From: Diphasiastrum complanatum
Lineage: Eukaryota; Streptophyta; Lycopodiopsida; Lycopodiales; Lycopodiaceae
NCBI GenBank assembly: GCA_029204225.1
Contig: CM055107.1
Span: 44,336,044 to 44,400,043 of the forward strand
Direction: 5' to 3'
DNA: 64,000 bases
The notes under the pieces were generated by a model. The model saw only the letters and a program-made list of their open reading frames with translations, was not told where the DNA came from and did no database searches. Positions 43,912-54,711 of the stretch are shown piece by piece (within the stretch, counting starts at the first letter, position 1; the number at the start of each line of letters is the position of its first letter). The translations under genes were made by a program, and so were the position numbers.

Positions 43912-44750
43912 TGTTGGGGGTATTCCCAACATAGAGCGAACAAAGAAAGTGAGTTAATAAATGTGTTGTGAGGGCATGGGTTCCTGCGCGTATAAGTCCA
44001 TGATCCCAGGAGCACGCAAGGCGAATGTAAATAAAAATAATAGACTTGGGCCCTTTGTAATTAAAATAAAACTTGAGGCCCAAAGTCATTTTAAACTTAA
44101 AAGTTTACTTTCTTAGAGTTGGGTCCAACTTTGGACTCACATGAATCTTGTGAATATGTACTTTTTGTGGACCCTTGGATCAAGTTGGGTTCAAGATGCA
44201 TGGATAGGATCAATGTGAATATTAGCCAACAGGATTTTGGGGCAAGGGCCTTTCCCATATATAAAAAGACACCAATTGTACTCTATTTGCATGCTTAATG
44301 AGAAGGAGGAGACTCTACTATTTTGGAGAGCCAAAGCATTCTCATTTGCTAAGCAATCATGCTAATGCTATTGTTGTGTTTTCCATTTGCTTTCCATTTC
44401 CTTGTTATTGTTTTAGTTGTTATGGTTTTTCCATTAGCATGCATCTTGAGCATTTGAGCTAACCTCCCTCTCCACTCTCTGCCTCTCTCTCTCTTTCTCT
44501 CTTGCCTCTCTTTCTCTTCTCTTCTTCTCTTTCTATTTCACCCAAAATCATGTTGAATGCTAGTTTAGTGGGAGTAGTGTTAAAGGGGAGTAGTGTTAAG
44601 GTGCTAGTGTAAGGAAAAAAGTAGAGAACTATCTAAAAGTAGCATCTAAACATAGTTAGGCACCTATTCAGTGTTCTAGCCCTTGTTAAAAAGCGGGAGG
44701 GCTACTATGACGCGAGATCTTAGACCCTACAGTGGTGCCATTGTCGGGGA
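43912..44750 (+). repeat. Gypsy 5' LTR with Asp-tRNA-like primer site
   Basis: An LTR of 820 bases (43912-44731) that starts with a hairpin-like TGTTGGGGGTATTCCCAACA. It has a TATA box CCATATATAAAAAG (44255-44268) and ends CCCTACA. The primer site TGGTGCCATTGTCGGGGA follows at 44733-44750. This resembles the TGGCGCCGTTGCCGGGGA site typical of Asp-tRNA-primed Athila/Tat-type gypsy elements, with a few changes. It contains a long CT tract at 44462-44550. Confidence 0.82.
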
Positions 44751-46037
44751 TAGGTTATCACTAACTAGTATAGCTGCATTTTAGTTATTTCTTGTTTTTT
44801 AGAGTAGTTTTTGGAGGATTTTGGGGTGAGTTAGTTGTCTACATTTTCTTGTGTTTGGATTGTTCCCAGCTAGCGGAGGAGGTGTGAGAGGGTAGAGAAG
44901 CCCTGAGCATCCTCTAAGGGCTTGACATCCAAACCAAAACCTGAGAAAACCCAGAAAAACACACCAATCTATATTTTGGAGGGAAAAAGAGCCAATTTTT
45001 TCATCAGATTGTGTTTTCTCCAAAACCAGTGAGAGGTAACCCTCGCATGACTGGCAGCAGCTCCAGAATATTGTCCCAGACCTGCATAGAAGCCTACGAG
45101 AGTTAGTTCCAAGCATATTGCAAAAATTAGAGAAAAAATCATAAATATTCAAAAAATCCTTGTAAAAAACCAAAAAAATTCAAATCTTTACAAGCACTCT
45201 CGCAGAGCTCCCTGAAGTTCCATCTTAGTGAGACCAGGACATAGAGAAACTTGCAAGAGTTAGTTCACTATTTAAGTGCCTGTGCGAGTGTTTCCAATGA
45301 AAAAAAGACGGGAAAATACCAATGAACCCTTGCAAACACTAAAATTTTCAGTTCTAGTGGTCAAGAACCCTCGCAGAGAATTCTAGAGTTCCATCTCAGT
45401 GAGACTAGGACACAAAAGAGTCTGCGAGAGTTAGTTTGATTCAAGTGAGCAAGAAATTGGGTTTTAAGTGCTAAAAAATCACTAAAAAGCTAAGATCCAG
45501 CAAATCCTTCTAGAGAGAACTCTCGCAGACCACTCCAATTGATCTAGAATGTCAATTTTCATTAGTGATGAAGCATGCGAGAGATCGTACTGATTATCGG
45601 TGAATATCAAGCCAAATTAGTCATTTTGAACCCTCACAAATAGTGAAATTTTCACTTAATGCAAGAGTTAATTCTCGCGGAGATTTTTAGAGTTAGATCT
45701 ACCTTAGATGAAGCTCTTGTAATCCTTGCGAGTATTAGTTCCTAGAAATCAGAGAGATATTAAGGTTTTTTTAACTGAAAAATAGCTAAAGAACCCTCGC
45801 ACATCCAACCCTCACACTAGAGAGCTCTCACAGACTAGATCAGTCAAAAGATCTGCACCAGATCCAGTTACTGTCAAAATCTCAGGTCAATCAAGGCAAG
45901 GAGTAAAAAAGTTATCAAGGAAAAACCAGTGTTAGGGGCCTGAATTTTAACTTTCGGCCAATCAGATTGATTCGATCCTTAAGATCCAGATTGCATCCAA
46001 TTGTGTTAGCAAGATCCAATCACTCTAGGTTCGATCA
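44751..46037 (+). other. Gypsy leader with degenerate tandem repeats
   Basis: Long untranslated leader. The motif pair ACCCTCGCAGAG ... GCGAGAGTTAGTTC returns at about 45199, 45363, 45520, 45665 and 45795, roughly every 150-165 bases, with 'GAGTTCCATCTCAGTGAGACTAGGACA' kept between two of them. No conserved coding is visible. Confidence 0.65.
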
Positions 46038-47125
46038 TTGAATGAATCTAAGATTTGGACAATCAGTAGCAAGAAAGACAGTGAATTAAGCACCCCACCT
46101 TCCCAGAATAGTAGCTGCGCAACAAGAGGCAGAACCGGAACCAACACCAATGGATCAAGATGGGAAAACAAAAAAGGGTTAGGGATTACATTGAGCGGGT
46201 CAAACATCTACAATCCAAGTGTAGTGTAGCCCTAACTCCCGATCATGCGATGATTATGTGGTTCCTTGCGGGGTTACCACGTAGCATCAAGAGAGAACTG
46301 AAATGACGGGAATAGTATGCTACTTTGCAAGAAGCTATGGAGGATGTCATCAAGGAAGAGGATGAGGGATCAGACGAAAAATATCCAATCACCCATACCC
46401 CTACTCCCTCAATAGCGTTATCATCATCAAATGCTTCCACTCTATCCACAGAGCTGCTGTTGGAACAAATGACAAAATTACACAAACAACAGATAGAACA
46501 ACTTATGGCACATTTCAATCAGAAACGAAAAGCCTTACAAGGAGCTATAGCAACAACGTCCAATCCATCGCGGTACCAAGGTATGGCGCACCAAATAACA
46601 ACAATGCATGGCCTTATCTGCACCACCAGGGCCAACTAATCAACAAGTAGCCCATGTAAATTTGACAGCAGCAGAACCAGAGATGCCAGTACCACCTCAA
46701 CTTGAGCAGCAACAATGGTATGGGCCGGATGAACCATATATAGATCTTGCCATAAATGAATATTATGCGTCCTATACAGCTCAAGCTTAGCATCAAGGCA
46801 GGAGAAATTATGGCTACTATGGATGCGGCGAAGGACACAAAATTGTTGGATGTTCCTACAAGGGGCAATATACATCCTTCTGCCGGGAATGCGGATATGG
46901 ACACTGCTACAAAAATTGTCCATTAAGATCGGGAACCAGTGCACCATTGAACTTCATTGCGATACAACCAGCAACAGTTCTAGTGGGAGTGCCACTGGTA
47001 AAGCAACCACTCCATGCACCTGTGTTAGCCATCACGCGAGCACAGAAGAGAAAGGAGATGGCACCTTCACCACCACCATCAGTCTCCGATGACAACCCTC
47101 AACTTCAGCACCATATCCAAATGTG
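46038..47125 (+). pseudogene. Ty3/gypsy gag, two-knuckle family, copy 2
   Basis: A frameshifted gag. It begins near MNESKIWTISSKKDSELSTP (46038). It continues through STELLLEQMTKLHKQQIEQL (about 46446-46505), WYGPDEPYIDLAINEYYASY (about 46719-46778) and the zinc knuckles YYGCGEGHKIVGC (first Cys replaced by Tyr) and CRECGYGHCYKNC (46820-46920). The tail has VLAITRAQKRKEMAPSPPPS and a stop at about 47125. At least four frame changes occur, for example near 46610 and 46800. It follows the LTR, primer site and leader of the same element. No protease or pol follows, because a foldback and copia pieces replace it. Confidence 0.78.
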
Positions 47126-47187
47126 AGGGAAGAAAGGAGGCAGTACCATGTTTGCCATCGCAAAACTGCTTAAAATGACTAAGAAGG

Positions 47188-47445
47188 CCAGAGGAGGAGG
47201 CCTTTCACCCACCCTGCCTGCGTGCTTGGGCGATCCCCAGAGGGGAGGAGCCCGATCCCCAGAGGGGAGGAGCCCAAGGCAAAGTGGGTCCGGTCCGGTC
47301 CCAACGAAGGTTCCCGAGTTTCACATGCGGAGGCCGAGTGCCGGGCGGAACCGCACCCCTTGGGAGCGACGATCCGACAACCGGCCCAAGAATTCCCACG
47401 CGTCGGAGCCTGAGGGCAGGGTGGGTGAAAGGCCTCCTCCTCTGG
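47188..47445. mobile_element. GC-rich foldback element, 31-bp perfect inverted repeats
   Basis: CCAGAGGAGGAGGCCTTTCA plus 11 further bases at 47188-47218 is the exact reverse complement of 47415-47445. The 258-bp block is far richer in G+C than its surroundings and contains a 22-bp direct tandem repeat (GATCCCCAGAGGGGAGGAGC unit, 47232-47275). No transposase and no clear target duplication were found. It looks like a MITE or foldback element. The GC-rich composition continues to about 47512, so the foreign insert may be larger. Confidence 0.75.
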
Positions 47446-47514
47446 AGCGCCGAACCTACCACCTGCACGACTTGCTCAAACGCACGATAGAAGACGAGGG
47501 CAAGGCCGGTCGAA

Positions 47515-47637
47515 CAAGATTATCATAGTCATCTCTCAAGCCATTCAGTATGACTTGAACTAGCTCATCTTGGTTAATGGTAACACCAACACATGAAAGC
47601 TCTCTATGTAAATCTTTAACTCTCATAACATAGTTAG
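47515..47637 (-). pseudogene. Copia gag fragment
   Basis: The minus strand encodes TNYVMRVKDLHRELSCVGVT and NQDELVQVILNGLRDDYDNL, a Gag block nearly the same as in 49790-49880. It is cut on the right by the LTR at 47638 and on the left by the GC-rich block. Confidence 0.8.
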
Positions 47638-48356
47638 TGTTGAATTTCACACGTGTGGATTGTCCACTACATGTACTTGTGATATCCTAAGGTGTGTAGA
47701 TGCACCAAGATCAAGACTAGATTGAGATTCAAGATCTATCTTTGATTCTATGGCAAAAACACACTACTACATGCATTCCATCACTTCCAACTCTCACTCA
47801 CACGTGTGGGAAGTATTCAAAAAATAATCTAAGTAAAAACAAGCTGCTCTCCTTGGGCAGAGAGAGAAAAAGCATCATGAGATCTCGGGTAGAGAGAGAA
47901 AGCTAGAAATCCAATAACTCACAAAATCCATGAAATCACCAAATCAATTAGCTTCAAAATGAGGAGTACAATGATACTAGTAGATCCACGAGCTACCACT
48001 ATGCTTAACTATGATTGGACCATACTTTGTCACCTCTTGATCCTATTGGACCATTGATCCATGCACCTCTTAATTCTATTGGACTATATTCAAGCACACC
48101 TCAATTTCCTATTGGACCTCACAAGGTTCCACCTCTTGGAATTCATCAAACAAAAGCTTTACACTTGTCTACACTCTAATTGGCACGTGTTTAGCCTTTT
48201 ACTCTATTTTGGCTCAATAGTGGCATTACAAGTGGAAATGCATAATTTGCCATCCATGCCAAATTTATTCCTATCAACATCCTACACCTAGATGCTTGAT
48301 GTAAAAAATATAAGACCCCTATATCTAACATAGATAATCTTTTTCAATTCTTCACA
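47638..48356 (-). repeat. Copia-5 LTR, 3' copy
   Basis: A 719-base LTR that starts TGTTGAATTTCACACGTGTGG and ends ATTCTTCACA. It matches 50966-51455 almost base for base over the shared part. It contains a second CACACGTGTG (about 47800). RNase H coding follows to the right, so this is the 3' LTR of a minus-strand element. Confidence 0.88.
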
Positions 48357-49480
48357 CTCCTCCGAAAAAATTATCTATGAAGATTTGAGCATTGATCTTG
48401 ATATAACTCCAAGATTAGATCTATGTTTGATGAAAGCACTTTTGCTCAAAGGTTTGGTGAGTAGATCGGCAATACAAGAGGATAAGTTGACATGCTCCAA
48501 ATAGAGTTCTCCTCCAATAAGCTTTTCTCTCACAAAATGGTGTGCCACTTCTATGTGCTTGCTTCTTGCATGAAATATGGGACTATTGGCAAGAGCTTGG
48601 GCCGAGATGTTATCACACTTGATCATTGGTAGATCATCCTCCTTGATGCACTTTAGCTCCATTAATAACCCCTTGATCCAAAGCACTTCTTTGGTAGTTG
48701 TAGTGACTGCTTTGTACTCGGCCTCACATGAAGAGAGAGATATAGTATCTTGCTTTTTGGAAAACCAAGATATTAGATTGCCTCCAAGAAAGATAGTGTA
48801 TGCACTAATAGACTTTTGATCCATCTTGTCACTTGCAAAGTCCGAATCCGAGTAGCCAATAATGGATAGACCTTCACTTTTATAGAGTAGACCATAATCA
48901 CAAGATGAAGATACATATCTAAGAATCCTCTTGGCCATCTTCCAATGATGGATCTTAGGATCTTGCATAAATTGACTCAATTTGTGCACACAAAAACTTA
49001 GATCGGGCCTAGTAATGGTAAGCCAAATCAAGGAGCCTACAAGACTCCTAAAAAATGTGATGTCCTCAAAGGATCTTTCATCACCTTTATTAGGATCTTT
49101 TACAATTTGCTCCATTGGAGTATCTATGCTCTTAGAATTTTCCATATGGAATTTTTTTAACATAGAGTGAGCATATCTAGATTGGCATTTAAAGACATGA
49201 TTTTCATAAAAATCAATTTCTAGGCCTAGGATGTAGTGCATCTTTCCTAGATCTTGCATTTTAAACTCACATCCAAGTGCTAGATTGGTTTCATCAACTA
49301 GCTTGATACAACTTCCACAAAGAATAATGTCATCAACATAAATTAGAAGAATGACAATATTGCTATCAACAAACTTTAGATACATGGAAGGATCATAGTC
49401 ACTAAGAGTAGATCCTAGTGAGATAAGAAAAGAATTAAGTCTTGAATACCATGATCTTGGTGCTTGCTTGAGTCCATAAA
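48357..49480 (-). pseudogene. Copia-5 RT (C-terminal part) and RNase H
   Basis: 48375-49385 is one uninterrupted frame of 336 residues, the longest in the window. It has LLIYVDDIILCG (catalytic, about 49322-49357), LGKMHYILGLEIDFYENHVF, TPMEQIVKDPNKGDERSFED, SLVGSLIWLTITRPDLSFCV, MAKRILRYVSSSCDYGLLYK, the RNase H blocks GYSDSDFASDKMDQKSISAY and SWFSKKQDTISLSSCEAEYK, and the end SPIFHARSKHIEVAHHFVRE ... CIADLLTKPLSKSAF. Further right, YGLKQAPRSWYSRLNSFLIS is readable up to about 49480 and then the sequence jumps to gag. The RT fingers, IN and PR are missing, so the frame is not a working polymerase. Confidence 0.9.
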
Positions 49481-50160
49481 GACATTAGAGGAATCATCTT
49501 CCTCCTCATATTTGTCTTTGGATTTGACTTTGTCCTTGCTTGAGGATTGTTGATGTTGGTTCTTGCTCCTCCCTTTGTGCTTATCCTTGGCAAAGAGATC
49601 TTTGCCATCATTATGATTGAGAGAAAGCTTGTCCATCCTCAAGAGCTTGTACTCTTGTCTTGATTCTTCCGAAATTAGCACACCTTGGAGAGCCTTCAAA
49701 CTTGGTAGCTCCTCCTTAATGGCATAGGATTGGACAAGGTTATCAAATTCACTTCTCAAGCCATTGAGAATGACTTGAACTAGCTCATTTTGATTGATGG
49801 AATCACCATTACAAGCAAGTTCTCTATGGATATCTTTTACTCTCAAAACATATCTAGATGCACTCTCATCACTCTTTTGGCTACTTTGAAAGATTTGATT
49901 CCTAAGAGTGAGAAGCCTAGAGGTATTTTTAGCCTCATAGATAGCCTTGAGACAATCCCAAGCTTCTTTGGCTGTTGTACAAGTACCTATCTCCCTCAAT
50001 ATCTCATTAGGGACATTCATCTTAATGTAGTGGAGAGCCATCCTAGCTCTCTTTTTGTATTTTGAACCTCTTGCAGAACTTGTGATTCTTCTTAAAGGCC
50101 AAGAACCATGTCCATCATGTCTTGAAGGATCAAGATGGACTCCATCCTCATTTTCCAAGT
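49481..50160 (-). pseudogene. Copia-5 gag, joined to RT by deletion
   Basis: The frame 49415-50158 (247 residues) is Gag: ALHYIKMNVPNEILREIGTC, TTAKEAWDCLKAIYEAKNTS, RLLTLRNQIFQSSQKSDESA, RYVLRVKDIHRELACNG and LVQVILNGLRSEFDNLVQSY, then a basic DKHKGRSKNQHQQSSSKDK stretch. A conserved CCHC knuckle is not seen. After 'YEEEDDSSNVFMDSSKHQD' the frame runs 24 codons into RT sequence in a different phase. Both parts sit between two LTRs, so this is an internal-deletion derivative. A further gag start lies at 50092-50277. Confidence 0.85.
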
Positions 50161-50965
50161 TGAATAATTTGAAGTGGTCAATCTTTCACTTGGTTCCAAC
50201 AAGGATGAACCCATTGAAGACATTTGAAGTGAAGAAAACTCAAATGATGAACAATAAATGTTGCTACACACTCTCAATAGGATCCAATAATAGAGTACTA
50301 TCTCCTCCTATGAAGTATCTTGCAACTATTTGTGAATTGATTCTCACTAGCTACACAAATCTCTCTAAAACAAGATCTATTTCACATCAAATGATGGAGT
50401 ATAGGCAAAGTTAGGATCAAACACTCTTAGCACGTGTGAAATACACTAAGAAACCAAATTTGACTCAAATACAATGATATTGCATGAAACAAAATGGCTA
50501 AGATCTCAAAACAGTGCCTAGATCACATATAGATGAGATTGGTAAGTTTGGATCAAACAGGCAATCTCTTGACCAAACCAAATGTGTCCACCCAGGTCTA
50601 GGTGACCTATCTAACCCTCTTCAAAAGCTTATAACTTTTGATTGGAACAACCAAATGGAATGAAATTGATTGCATTAGAAACTAGACAAAAATATCTTCA
50701 AAACAAGCTATCAAGCAAGGTAAATGGATCAAGCATGAGAGAGAACTTCCAAACTGAAATTGGATGTTCCTCACACGTGTCTGAGCACTTGATTCCGTAC
50801 AGTACCAGGTCAAACCCAATCAATGTCCTTTTGATTTCTTTTGATCCAAGATTGAACAAGATGGCTAGGAAAATGGGCCTTGACAACTTCTAGCTCAAGA
50901 TTGATGAAAAATTTTCACTTAGATGGATCAAAATGCATGGTAACCTTAGGTAGGCTCTGATACCA
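50161..50965 (-). other. Copia-5 gag start, leader and primer-binding site
   Basis: 50161-50250 still encodes a Gag start in another frame (MGSSLLEPSERLTTSNYSTW). The rest is leader with GCACGTGTGAAAT (about 50430) and CTCACACGTGTCTGAGC (about 50771). It ends with GCTCTGATACCA at 50954-50965, the Met-tRNA primer site, directly before the LTR. Confidence 0.8.
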
Positions 50966-51455
50966 TGTTGAATTTCACATGTGTGGATTGTCCACTACAT
51001 GTACTTTTGATCTCCTAAGGTGTGTAGATGCACCAAGATCAAGACTAGACTGAGATTCAAGATCTATCTTTGATTCTATGGCAAAAACATACTACTACAT
51101 GCATTCAATCACTTCCAACTCTCACTCACACGTGTGGAAAGTATTCAAAAAAATAATCTAAGGAAAAACAAGCTGCTCTCCTCAAGTAGAGAGAGAAAAA
51201 ACATCATGAGCTCTCGGGTAGAGAGAGAAAGCTAGAAATTCAATAACTCACAAAATCCATAAAATCACCAAATCAATTAGCTTCAAAATGAGGAGTACAA
51301 TGATACTAGTAGAACCACGAGCTACCACTATGCTTAACTATGATTGGACCATACTTTGTCGCCACTTGATCCTATTGGACCATTGATCCATGCACCTCTT
51401 AATTCTATTGGACTATATTCAAGCGCACCTCAATTTCCTATTGAACCTCACAAGG
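50966..51455 (-). repeat. Copia-5 LTR, 5' copy, truncated
   Basis: It matches the first 490 bases of the LTR at 47638 and breaks off after CCTCACAAGG at 51455. The remaining 230 or so bases are missing, so the target duplication cannot be tested. Confidence 0.88.
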
Positions 51456-53849
51456 CATATCATTAGTAATTCTCATGCTCTCACACTCGGTTCTCAATGC
51501 CATCTCCACTGGAAGCCCTTTTGGGTGAAGAGGCACTGCATCGACACCTTTGAGGCATGGCATAAGCTAACACCCATGGGTGGCCATCCTTGCTTTGTTC
51601 CATTCTATTCATTGAATTGCTTTTCTCACTCACATTTGGCAATTCAAAGATAGAATCATCATATCTAGTAGGAAGTTCTTTCACCAATGAAATGTCTTTG
51701 ATCCCATCAACATCGCAATTTATTACTTGCTAGCAATTTTGTTATCAAATCAAGTGCATGCAATGTAGTTGCTACACCCATAGAAATATTGGAAGAAGGA
51801 TTGACATTAGCTTCCAAGTTGGGAGATATGTCATGTTCTAAATCTATTACATCTATTGTGTCTATATCTGATTTTTTTGCATTGCTTAAGGCCGAATCGG
51901 CTTGTATGAAAATGTTAGTGCTCTATTCATGCTCTATAATAAAATACTTAATAGAACCAATGGTTATTGTGTTGTTTCACATTGAACCAATACTGGAGTG
52001 CTTGTTGATGCTTGAGAGATTGAATGAAAAGGACTTATTCTACATCTATAAAATTTCCCTCATCTGCCTTGTAGAAGAACTCAATGTTTTCATGCATGAT
52101 CCTTAAGTGTTGCCATGCCAACCTGTGAGATTATTGTTGACTCTAGAAGGCAAGAAATTGGCACAAATACAATAACACAAAAAACTACTGACTACTGCTT
52201 CATTTTGCATTATAACACAAAAGATGTAAGCCAATAAAAACCAACTAAAAGTCTAGCCAAAAAATCACAGTACTTGTTAAATGGCATGCATAAAATTTTA
52301 TTAGTAAATAACAACACTATTGCTATTTTTCATGTCAAACCTAAAAGAGTCCTAAAACATAACAAAATTGGGTGCCACTCCCTCTCACTCTCTCTCTCTC
52401 ACCATCTTGATGCCTCTCTCCTCTCTTTTATACCTTCTCTCTTTCTAGAAATTTCTCTTTCTAGGAGTTTCTAAAGCCACATGTTCTTTCTCTAGAAATC
52501 TCTAAATGCACATGTCAGTTTCAACTCATTTTCATTGCACTTCAAATGCCCTTCAAGTATGTTATAGGGAAAATGTGGACCAATGAGAATAGACAAAACC
52601 CTTTTTGTCTATCATTGCTCACATTCTTAAGCCATTGCACACAAGTCATTACACATGGCAACAATGTACTAACAACTTGTATGGCTACGGGTACACTCTT
52701 TATGGCTTCAGAGCGGTCGAACATCATAGAAACAAAATTCCCAAGCCCAACAACTTAAACTTTGCGGCCATTTTTTTTATCTCCAGCATTTTGTGAAGTG
52801 AAGTTTTTTTTGCTTGGAATATGACATCCACCCCAACCTTTCAGCTTGATGGGCTTTTTTAATTTAAAATTTCACATAACATGTGTATCCTTAGAGTAAT
52901 TTACCTTTCATGCAAAAGGGCAATATTTAAGTTTGCTTTTGAATTTTTTGCATTTCTTCTAATGACAAACTTGACTTTGATGTGCATTGCATCTTGAGAA
53001 TTTTGCTCGAAACTTATGAGTATAATTGATTCAAAATTTAAATAGAATTTAAAATTGCATTGGATGCAGCATTGTAGTGTGAAGGCCAAGGTGGCTTCAC
53101 AAGGATTTTTTGAAAAAAACATTCTTTAAGAAAACAATTATGACACAGACATTGGATGGTTAATCATTGCAGACTGTGGCATGCACTTAATAACTTTCAT
53201 GTGAAATTGTGAATACAACGGCCCACTAGTCAATTAAGTCATATTCTTAAAGACCCTAAAGAATAAACGTCTAGGGCTTTAATAAGGCACAATTGCAATG
53301 CCTAGAATGCCTACTTTTGAGCATTTTGAGTTCGAACGGTCATGCCAGTCCACATTCTTCAACTTCACAATTGTTGGAAGCAATGCTTTAGTGACCTCGT
53401 AGGAGTAAACCCTTTTTTTTTAGAAATTCTTGCATAAAAAACCGTCAAATATTTTGATATCAATTTTCAAGAAAAACTTGTCAATAGTCAATGTTCATTA
53501 GCAATCCCTATTCCACAAATTCTACTGAAACTAGTGCTTCGACTTGTGTGAGATAGAAGGGTTTTTGAGAATAAGAAGAAAAGAAAAGCTCTAAAAATGA
53601 AAGAAAGGATTGCTGATAGTTAAAAAAGGAGAGCATTAATGTCCTGAAGGAGGAGATGGCATGCAAGAACTTGCATTTTTGAAGGCGAGTAAACTGGATG
53701 CATCGAGAATTTTCTTTTGTGGGTCATTTATTTGCACCATACGTCGCTTCTTCCTTTGCAAAGACACAGCCCATACACAGTATTAAGTCTGTTCAATCTT
53801 GTTTCAAAGAGCTATGGCATTGTCGAAACTTGGATCGCATTTAAGTTCG
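51456..53849. other. Unassigned stretch
   Basis: No known domain or LTR pair seen. An open frame of 105 codons at 51789-52106 has no recognisable motifs. 52380-52460 is a CT-rich tract. The remainder is AT-rich and could hold old elements beyond recognition. Confidence 0.4.
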
Positions 53850-54103
53850 GTGATTTTGTTGTTGTCACTATAGTTGCTGCTCTCACGGAGCTGTTAGTGA
53901 TTGTACGTTGCGTCGGTTGATGTGAGAGTAAATGGAAAGCAAAGCATCGCAACGGTTGATGAAAGCTTCATTTGTGGAACTATAGACTGGTGGCCTCCAT
54001 AGAAGTGTGACTACCTCTCCTTCGGCTTGGGAAACACATCCATTCTCAATCTGGTAAGCTCTCAATCCTTTTGTGACGTCAGTTCGGTGATTTTGTGGGG
54101 GGG

Positions 54104-54216
54104 GGGGAAGGCCCTGCCTGAGGGCCTTCCTTGCTGGGAGGGCCCTTGCCCGAGGGCGGGAGCCCGAGGGCAGGCCCCGACCAGCAAGGAAGGCCCGAGG
54201 GATTCGGGCCTTCCCC
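54104..54216. mobile_element. Second GC-rich foldback
   Basis: The left arm 54104-54137 (GGGGAAGGCCCTGCCTGAGG...) and right arm 54181-54216 (...GATTCGGGCCTTCCCC) are near-perfect inverted repeats ending with CCAGCAAGGAAGGCCC at the inner side. The spacer is 43 bases of GC-rich GAGGGCGGGAGCCCGAGGGC type. It could form a long hairpin. It is not the same sequence as the foldback at 47188, though similar in composition. Confidence 0.7.
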
Positions 54217-54401
54217 TACGTAATGCCATTGTGCGAAGCTTTTTTTTTTTTTTTCCGTTTTTTGGCCGTACGGTACAGCCATACGCGTGGACCAGTTTTT
54301 TTTTTTTCGGTTTTTTGAAGTTTTTTTTTTCGCAAATTTTTTTACGTTTGTGGTGGAATGTGGATGTGGACAGCCAATGAGGGGTGCCAATAGCACATGC
54401 A

Positions 54402-54550
54402 CATAGCGGAGAGAGGAGAGAGAACGTGCATTCCACCGGAGAGAGGAGAGAGAATATGCATTCCACCAAAAAGAGAACGTGCATTCCCCCGGAGAGAGGA
54501 GAGAGAAAGTGAATTCCACCGGAGAGACGAGAGAGAATGACAGATTCCTA
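54402..54550. repeat. Short tandem repeat, about 31 bp
   Basis: Four to five units of GAGAGAGGAGAGAGAA followed by a ..GTGCATTCCACCG-type half, with small deletions in the third unit. Confidence 0.8.
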
Positions 54551-54711
54551 GAAGAGAGAAAATTGGATAGACATAATGCTCTTGGAGGTGGTCCCAAAAT
54601 ACAAAGGACACCTGAGCACAAGGCATTACGTTGTTGTCACTGCAGTTGCTACGACAAGAAATCCTGCAAACACATCCATAGTCAATCTGGTAAACTCTCA
54701 ATCCTTTTGTG

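Larger units (their letters stand above)
53850..54711. repeat. Local direct duplication flanking a foldback
   Basis: 'AAACACATCCAT.CTCAATCTGGTAA.CTCTCAATCCTTTTGTG' occurs at 54032-54075 and 54668-54711. Just before each copy is 'TTGTTGTCACT..AGTTGCT' (about 53860 and 54630). The second copy lacks about 135 bases between the two blocks. The intervening 590 bases hold the foldback, two poly-T tracts and the 31-bp array. Confidence 0.7.

Noticed and set aside
43746-44089. Minus-strand frames at the gypsy LTR start
   Set aside because: They are shadows of the LTR and of the copia protease on the other strand.
47148-47528. Open frames in the GC-rich block on both strands
   Set aside because: High G+C lowers stop frequency. 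The block is explained by the inverted-repeat element.
51789-52106. Open frame of 105 codons in an unassigned stretch
   Set aside because: Hydrophobic, low-information translation with no motif, no homologous look and no supporting context. Best treated as chance.
54062-54621. Overlapping long open frames on the minus strand
   Set aside because: They result from the GC-rich foldback, poly-A/T runs and the GAGA-type tandem repeat, not from a coding sequence.
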